A DNA stretch of 64,000 nt, from NCBI RefSeq assembly GCF_028858725.1, contig NC_084790.1:10110169-10174168 (forward strand). The letters run 5' to 3'. Of this stretch, positions 57,311-64,000 are shown one piece after another. Numbering within the stretch: the first letter of the stretch is position 1; each line of letters starts with the position of its first letter. Source of the stretch: Colius striatus. Its lineage: Eukaryota > Chordata > Aves > Coliiformes > Coliidae. Position numbers and translations under genes: made by a program. The notes beneath the pieces are model-generated. The model searched no databases. It worked only from the letters and a program-made list of their open reading frames with translations, and was not told where the DNA came from.

Positions 57311-60300
57311 GGGAAGGTAGTCGCGTCTGGCTTAGAGAGCGTCGTTTCTGGGTTATCTCAAGTAATAACACCTTTAAAAGGCCTTTTTAATAGGCGTTAA
57401 GTTAATCTGTTGCTTTTGTGTTTTTAAAATTCAGGTTCAGTAATGGCCTTATAAAGGTTCTTGGCTTGTGAATTCCATATCTGGGACATCCTTGTCTTCA
57501 GACGTAATTAATATGCTTATGTGGCATATGTGATCCTTAATTTTCAAGTCAGAGGACTTCACACTTCATATAGTAAAAGTTGTTGTAGAAGTGGCACTAA
57601 ACTACTAAACTAGCATTTAAGTAGTTCTCTGTCTTTTGAAAAAAATATTTTATGCTAAGCACTAAGTAAACACTTGGGCAGTCACATATTCCAGAAGTGT
57701 TTGGTGCTAATCTGCTTTCAGACTTGTAAATGGATTTCATCATCACTGCTTGCAAAACGTGGGCTCTCTGGATCTGAGCTGCTCTTCCTGACCTAATTAT
57801 ATAGCCACCTCAGAGTTATTTTAGTTCTTCCAAAAGCAATAGTAATCCAAAGCCTGTGTGAAATCATGCTTTTGCAATTGGTCTGCTAAGAACTTGTTAC
57901 TCTTAGAGGATATTGTGGTCTGAGGCGGGTCCTGCTTGTGCAGCTTGCACTTTTATGACCTATATTTGGTATTTTTGCAGATACAGCTTCAGTGATTGTT
58001 GAAAGCTAAATCCCAGCTATGTGTTTAATCTTTGGTTTTGATTAAAATTATCAAATCCTTAACAAGTCCTTATCAAATCTGAAGAAAAAGTAGCTCATTC
58101 AAGGACTCCTGGAAAATAAATATCCTTGAAAAGCATTTTTCTGTTCACTCCAGGAGTGTACGTGGAGTACTCTAACAGTCTTAGTTGACAGCAGTTATTA
58201 CCTCAAATGTCATGTTTGGGGGGTTTTTTTGGAGTTGTTTGTCTGAAATGGACATCTTCCAAACAATTATTCTGGATACAGCAATCAATTTCGTTGATGT
58301 GATTAAAGCACAATTACAGCAATTTTCCCCCTTTACTAGTTTAGTTAAAAGTATCTTTTATCAGTGCCATCCTTTTAATTGTTTCAACTGTTGTTCCCAG
58401 TATATGCATTCTGTATTTTCTGTCTGTTACTTGGACATTTAATCTTATTTCTAGACTAGCTAAGGAAAAGAGGTGGTGTCCTTGAGCAAGATTTTCTTAT
58501 TTGAGATGTCTGTCTCTTTTGTATATACCAAAACAAAGAGAGAGTCTTTAGGACAGTGTGTATGTGTATCACTTATGAGATTTAAAAACCCAAACATAAA
58601 TGCAATTTACGTGAGAACTCTTAGTGGCAACAAAGCTGATTTGCAGCACCTAACACCCAGTTCAGTAGCCAGACAACCCAATTGTCTGACCTAGGTAATC
58701 CTCTAGCAATCTGTCTGTCAAAAGTCTTGCTTCTAAGCTTACAGTTTAGAAATAAAATGTTTTCAGGAGTTCTGTCATTTCAACCACTAATCTAGTCTGT
58801 AAACTGAAATATTTTTAACTGGTAGTTTTTCTACCCTCCTTTGTTGTTTTTGTTATTTATTAAGAAAAATGCCAGTGCTCCTTCTATTTTGAGTGGGGGA
58901 GTGACAGTGTCATTCAGTTTTCACAGAGGAATCTTCTAAACTGGGAGAACAGGCTAGAAAAAAGATTGAATAGAGAAGGTAGTGATCTGTGCAATTATGG
59001 TTAGCTTCTTATGGGTGGAAAATGTTATTTACAGTGGTATCTTCCCAAAAGAAATCAGTTACACTTAATTTCTTTCCTCTTATGTAGGAATGAGCTTTCA
59101 GCAGACAAAGCTAAAAAGAAGAAAAGAAGAGAACTGACTGAGGAACAGAAGCAAGAAATTAAAGATGCCTTTGAGCTGTTTGATACAGACAAAGATAAAG
59201 CAATAAATTATCATGAATTAAAGGTAAAAGATTTTTTTCCTTTTGACAGTTTTATGGCAGATAATATATATCTATTTCTTGAGTTTTATTGTCTGTATAT
59301 TTAAAAAAATACTCGATCTTTCAGGCCTGTTGCTGAGGTAGGGAGGAAGGATATACTGCAATGGTGTAAGCATGAGCTTTTCTTCCTACATTGTATACCT
59401 GACAGTAACAGCATTGCTATAGTATCCTGTATAATACTGGTTTGAGTACTCCCCAGGATTCAGCTTGGAGAGATGACTTAAGTGGGAAAAATACTTGAAA
59501 AACTGGTTCTTTTTAAGGGCACTGTATAATCTAAAGTTTGGTGTCATGAAAATCCACAGGTTTCTAATGCTTAGGTAAAAGATGTAAATCAGATTTGTAA
59601 AACCGTTGGCTACAAGTAATAGCTTACCCACTTGCAGTTTGACAGGGAGCCTATGGATTGTAGGAATGAGGTACACTATTTTCTATGCAGGTGGGAGATT
59701 CACTTCTTGTCCTTTCTGTTGACAGCTTTCAGCAAGTGGAAGTTAGGGTGACAGACTTTGCTAGTGAGTCCTCCCATCTAGAAGTCCCTAGAAGTAATAC
59801 ATTAAGTTTATTACAGTATCTTTAAATCTTTTTGGATTTTTTTTTTTTTTAAATAATACTGCATCAAGAATAAAGAGTGGCTTTTGAGAAACTAGTGTTT
59901 CTGTGTGAGGTCCTTTTGGGAAGCAACAACTAATACAGCCTGCTGGCTCCACATTCTGGCTCTACCAAGTAATTAATTCAAAGAGAGAAGAAAAATGAAA
60001 ACCAGTCTTATTTTTACTTTAATTGCTGTTACAGGAATGTCTTAGGTATAGTGATTCCCTTCCCTTTATTTCAGATTATTTTGTCTGTACTGGAAGATGC
60101 AGTGAGTGGAGTAGTACTGGGGACTGTTTTGAGATTGTTAATACCCTTTTTTATAGTTATGGTATGCTGTTGGTAGATGGGATTCCCAGCTATCATGATT
60201 ATTTGCAAAGCTATTTCTTAGCTGTCTAATTAGATATTGTGGTCCTGAAGATAATACTATAGAAAGACAGAAGTGCACAAAATAATTATTTCCTCTAAAA

Positions 60301-63300
60301 GATCAGCATATGGAAAAAAAATGGATGGCTACATCCCATAGAACTGTGGATTTCCAGTTCTTCTGTAGTGTATGTTCATCACTTTGGAGGAAGTCATGGT
60401 ACTTTGTTGTGAGAAATTGCTATCTTTCTTGAAATGGCAAACTAGACATGTACTTCTAACCCAACAGAAAAAGAAAAAACTAGATTGGTGTATTTTCTTA
60501 AGTGGAAAAGCAGTGAAGTCACTTGTAAGAGGACTTGTAAAACCATGAACATAACTCAGTTAGTTTCTACAGAGGAAAAATAGTTTGAAAGATGATTTTT
60601 TGTTTTATATTTGAAAAAGAAGCAGTCCTTGAAATGTGTTTGGAAATGAGGAAAATTAATCTACTTGTCCTAACAAGCATTTGATCCAGTCTGTAAAATG
60701 CCTGAAAATGCAAAAGCTATTTTTTTCTCTGTGTTCCAATTGATAATAGTGGCATTAGGTAATTTTTATATTCAAAGCTTTTTTTCCTTCATATTATTTA
60801 TTATTGTTTCTAAACCCCTGATAGGCATTTTTTCTCTTGGGCAAGTAGGTAATTACTGAAAATGGTATCTGTTAAATCTGTGTTTTAATTATCATATATG
60901 GTTGCACTTCCATTTTATTCCAAAAGGTGGCAATGAGAGCCTTGGGTTTTGATGTGAAAAAAGCTGATGTACTGAAAATACTTAAAGATTATGATCGAGA
61001 AGCGACAGGCAAGATCACCTTTGAAGATTTTAATGAAGTTGGTATGTGTTTGATTGTGTACCTCTGGAGAAATTTAGCCTATGGTAGTGACTAGAATTTG
61101 AAAATAGTACTTTGTGTACTTTTTCAGTTATCCAGTACTGCTAAGAAATAGAAGTGGGAGATTTCATTATTTCTTTTTTTAACAAAAGTCAACAGTGGAA
61201 GAAAATAAATTTTGGTATTCTGAATGGTTTGATACATAGAGATGAACGATAGCCACAGTATAAAAGGAAATGGAGTATACACAGTCCTGATCTTTTTCAA
61301 ACTTGCACAAAGGAACAAATGCTAACTTAAAATGTAGATATTCCTGTTTTGTTTATGGATTTTATAAGATTTTCCTTCCTGCTATGGAAAAAGAATTCAC
61401 ATTGAATTTCATAGGAAAGAGTGTATAGACAAACTGTAAACTGAATATAGACTTCATATATAGCAAAACTAAGAGAAATTAAAGTAGGTGTTGAACTCTG
61501 TACTCAAAGGATTTTCATCTGTTGATAAAAACAGTGGAATTTTGTTCAACTGTTTGTTTAATTGGAAGATTTCATGTTGCACAGTTTGACATACTTGGAG
61601 TATATAGTGATCAGCAGCGTTTTTAAAATCTTCTTTGTAGATTTTAGTGTTTTACACATATTTTATACTTTTGCATACAGTTTGTATTTACAAAAAAAAA
61701 AAAAAAAGCTGTGTTTGGGATTTCTCCATGTATGGCTTTATGTCTCTAGTTCATTATTCTAGTCTGTGTGTTCAAGGTATTAGGTTTCTGTAAATTTTCT
61801 GAAAAAAATGATGAATATTTCCTCTTGGCTGTGAATCTACTTAGTGTGGCAAAACAGTTATTGATTGAAACATGGCAAATTTTAATGAGTAAGCAGTTTA
61901 AGATTTAGACCAAATATGTTGTTAATGGCAGGTAGTATTTTTGTAGTTGTATTACAGTTTGGAACAAATTCTATGTCAGAACCGAAAATAAAGCCTATGA
62001 GGAAATAGATGTGATAACTCCTGATTTAATGAAAATAAAATAATACTCTCACTTTTATTTTTTTAATAGTACTGCTACTATAGTTCCATCATTGTGCAAT
62101 AATACGATATAATTGAATGTACTGTAATGTAATTCTTTTTTTGATTCCTGATATTCAGTCCTGTCATTGATCATTATTTCCTGGTTCTGTCCTGGTTATC
62201 AATATGGACAGTCAGTAAGTGTTGTGAGAAGTTTGGAAAATTCTTGTAGAAAGCATGATACGTATTTGAGAGGTGACTGAACATGTCCAAAACCTCTGTC
62301 AGATTTGAGTGCTGCTATAACTCAATGTGATCTTGACACAGAATTAGGTGTGATACCACTTCAGACAGAAGGATGAAGGAGTTAGAGAAAATAAGTCACA
62401 GAACCTTTAATTGTGAAGAGCTATTCAATATAGCTAAGCAATTCTTGAACCACTGATTTTCCATAATTTAATTTAAATAATAATTTCTGGTTTTAAGTAT
62501 AGGAATGGCCCATCTTCAGACATGTAAAGATGTAGTTATGTACATAGAAAAGTGGTGTTTTATTGTTCTTCAGCTAGCATTGCAATTGTCTTTTTGCCAC
62601 AAAAAGTAGAGATTTTAAAAGCACGTGATTGTTGTCATACAGTGTCATTGTTTTAAATGAAAATATTTAAATTTAGTATAAAACTGAGGGATTTATTTAG
62701 GCATATAAACTTCAATGCTGTAGTGAGTTTATATGAGCTACAATCATATTTTTTTCCTGTCAAGTTTGTTAAGCCAGAGCAGGTGTTCCATCTGCAGGCA
62801 GTAGCAAATCCTAAGTGGTTCTCTGTACACAAACTGTGTTGATGTGTTTTTGATGGCTTGATTAAAGTCATAAATAGCATAGCCTGTAATGCAAGACTAG
62901 CAGGTACAAAGATGTAAAGATAAAATTACTAGAAAAGTGTTTTATATGGCAAAGTTTTCTGTTACAGAAAATGACGGTTGTGCTAAAAGGAACAATGCAG
63001 ACTGATTAGTCCATTCAGAATTAACATATTGCCATTCACAGTGGTGTCCTTTTCATAAACTCTAGGCTTAGTTTTTTGAGGGGGTTTGTTAGTATGGTTT
63101 TGTACCTGAAAGATTTCACATGAATGCTTTTCATTACTTATTATTTGAGTATTCTCTCCCAATCAAAATCCAGTCCTGATCAAAACATATTAAAAAAATA
63201 ATCCCATGTCTTCATCTGTCAGAACTGCTTTTTATTTTCTGAAAGGTAAGTTTGGAACAGAGAAGGCATGTGTATATTTTTAATTTCTGTTGAAAAATGT

Positions 63301-63745
63301 GTTGAAAGCATGACTGTGTCTGGATTTCCACGGAGTTTTCTGCCACTACAAGCATGTCTGAAAAAGAAACTGAGGTTGGGAAAAGTGAGGTCAGATAACA
63401 GCCAAACAAATACGCATGTTGAATTGAAATATATAAAAATGAAAGAACAGGTGAGATCAGAAGTGTTTGTTCTACATATTGCATCTCTCTGCTAAGGTCA
63501 ATTTGAATTTACCCTTTGGATATTTTAGTCTAACTTCAGTATCCTTCTTACAGTGACAGACTGGATATTGGACAGAGATCCACAAGAAGAAATACTTAAG
63601 GCATTCAAATTGTTTGATGATGATGACTCTGGTAAAATAAGTCTGAGAAACCTGCGACGAGTTGCTAGAGAATTGGGTGAAAATATGTCTGATGAAGAAC
63701 TGCGGGCGATGATCGAAGAATTTGATAAGGATGGAGATGGAGAAA
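57014..63745 (+). CDS. CETN3: Centrin-3 (3' end beyond the window)
   Basis: Coding exons 57014-57030, 59088-59223, 60927-61041 and 63554-63745 join in frame to give residues 1-153 of an expected 167. Centrin-3 is a small calcium-binding EF-hand protein of centrioles and the pericentriolar matrix, needed for centrosome duplication. The basic N-terminal segment ([12 protein letters not shown]) precedes four EF-hands. EF1 has loop D38-E49. EF2 has loop D74-D85, with no Glu at position 12. EF3 has loop D111-N122, also lacking Glu at 12. EF4 starts at D147 and is cut by the window edge. Human and this protein are nearly identical from residue 15 on; here NELSADK replaces SELVVDK. The pattern of degenerate EF2 and EF3 loops is a family trait. 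Confidence 0.95.
57031..59087 (+). other. CETN3: CETN3 intron 1
   Basis: A 2.1-kb intron whose first 280 bases are still in the CpG island. No further feature is supported. Confidence 0.8.
59088..59223 (+). CDS. CETN3: CETN3 coding exon 2, EF-hand 1
   Basis: It encodes the basic N-terminal segment and the first EF-hand ([13 protein letters not shown]), ending in phase 0 at AAAG|GTAAAA after a TATGTAG acceptor. Confidence 0.95.
59224..60926 (+). other. CETN3: CETN3 intron 2
   Basis: A 1.7-kb AT-rich intron with a T-run near 59,838. Nothing else is recognised. Confidence 0.85.
60927..61041 (+). CDS. CETN3: CETN3 coding exon 3, EF-hand 2
   Basis: It encodes [20 protein letters not shown], then [18 protein letters not shown], with one base left over. 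The acceptor is CAAAAG and the donor TTG|GTATGT. Confidence 0.95.
61042..63553 (+). other. CETN3: CETN3 intron 3
   Basis: A 2.5-kb intron with an A-run of about 17 near 61,691. No exon or clear transposon copy is recognised. Confidence 0.8.
63554..63745 (+). CDS. CETN3: CETN3 coding exon 4, EF-hands 3 and start of 4
   Basis: It encodes [20 protein letters not shown], the third EF-hand, [20 protein letters not shown] and the start of EF-hand 4 (DKDGDGE), then splices at GAAA|GTATGT. The final exon is not in the window. Confidence 0.95.
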
Positions 63746-64000
63746 GTATGTGTTAGCAAACAAAAGCCCAGATAGTCCGTTCTTAATTTTCTTCCATTTC
63801 TAAAAATGATTTTGTGGTGAAAATGCCTTCTTTGGTTTTCTTCTAAATAAGTTTAATCTCAAACTTAATTTAGTTTATGAATAATGGAAGTTGTTCTTTT
63901 TGATAGTTAACAGTTCTGGAAAGACATCTTGGACTCTAAAAATCAAGTTGATTCACCACTAATTCTGCCCTAACCAATGTCTGTGAAATGATTAGTGAAA
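63746..64000 (+). other. CETN3: Start of CETN3 intron 4
   Basis: No terminal exon with the expected last 14 residues is visible before the window ends. Confidence 0.85.

Noticed and set aside
1-64000. CRISPR arrays, bacterial operons, tRNA or rRNA genes, phage-like systems.
   Set aside because: This is vertebrate nuclear DNA. I saw no regularly spaced repeats or structured RNA genes of those kinds.

Overview
This is nuclear DNA from a bird. The genes have vertebrate exon-intron structure with GT-AG introns. CR1 LINE 3' ends are scattered through the window, some ending in the 8-bp ATTCTATG-type repeat. A roughly 970-bp LTR resembles a family I know from neoavian genomes. The four genes stand in the order LYSMD3 - POLR3G - MBLAC2 - CETN3, which mirrors human 5q14.3 read in reverse. 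That human segment corresponds to the avian Z chromosome, so Z linkage is a reasonable inference, but the sequence itself does not prove it.

Layout. Positions 1-19,500 are gene-poor. The region holds an LTR-like element (about 1,250-1,760), a moderately GC-rich promoter-like block facing left (about 6,720-7,340) and an isolated open exon candidate encoding a transmembrane segment (8,419-8,634, minus strand). By synteny the large receptor gene ADGRV1 should run leftward from here, but I found none of its Calx-beta exons. LYSMD3 (plus) starts in a CpG island at about 19.6-20.5 kb and its coding sequence ends at 22,958. POLR3G (minus) has seven coding exons between 39,657 and 28,848, all recovered with consistent reading phase. 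MBLAC2 (plus) has two coding exons (42,669-43,113 and 45,852-46,237). Its CpG island lies upstream of the POLR3G coding start, suggesting a shared divergent promoter. From 46.2 to 56.3 kb there is an intergenic stretch with CR1 fragments and two LTRs. CETN3 (plus) begins in a third CpG island at 57,014. Four coding exons are visible, and the last 14 or so codons lie beyond the window.

The genes are neighbours rather than a pathway. LYSMD3 is a Golgi or surface membrane protein with a LysM domain. POLR3G is a subunit of RNA polymerase III. MBLAC2 is a metallo-beta-lactamase-fold acyl-CoA thioesterase. CETN3 is a centrosomal EF-hand protein. The most notable observations are an apparent frameshift that shortens the LYSMD3 tail, the orphan transmembrane exon next to a promoter-like block, a strong imperfect hairpin in a POLR3G intron, and a diverged POLR3G exon. 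I saw no CRISPR array, rRNA, tRNA or bacterial-type feature. I did not find a convincing novel multi-gene system.
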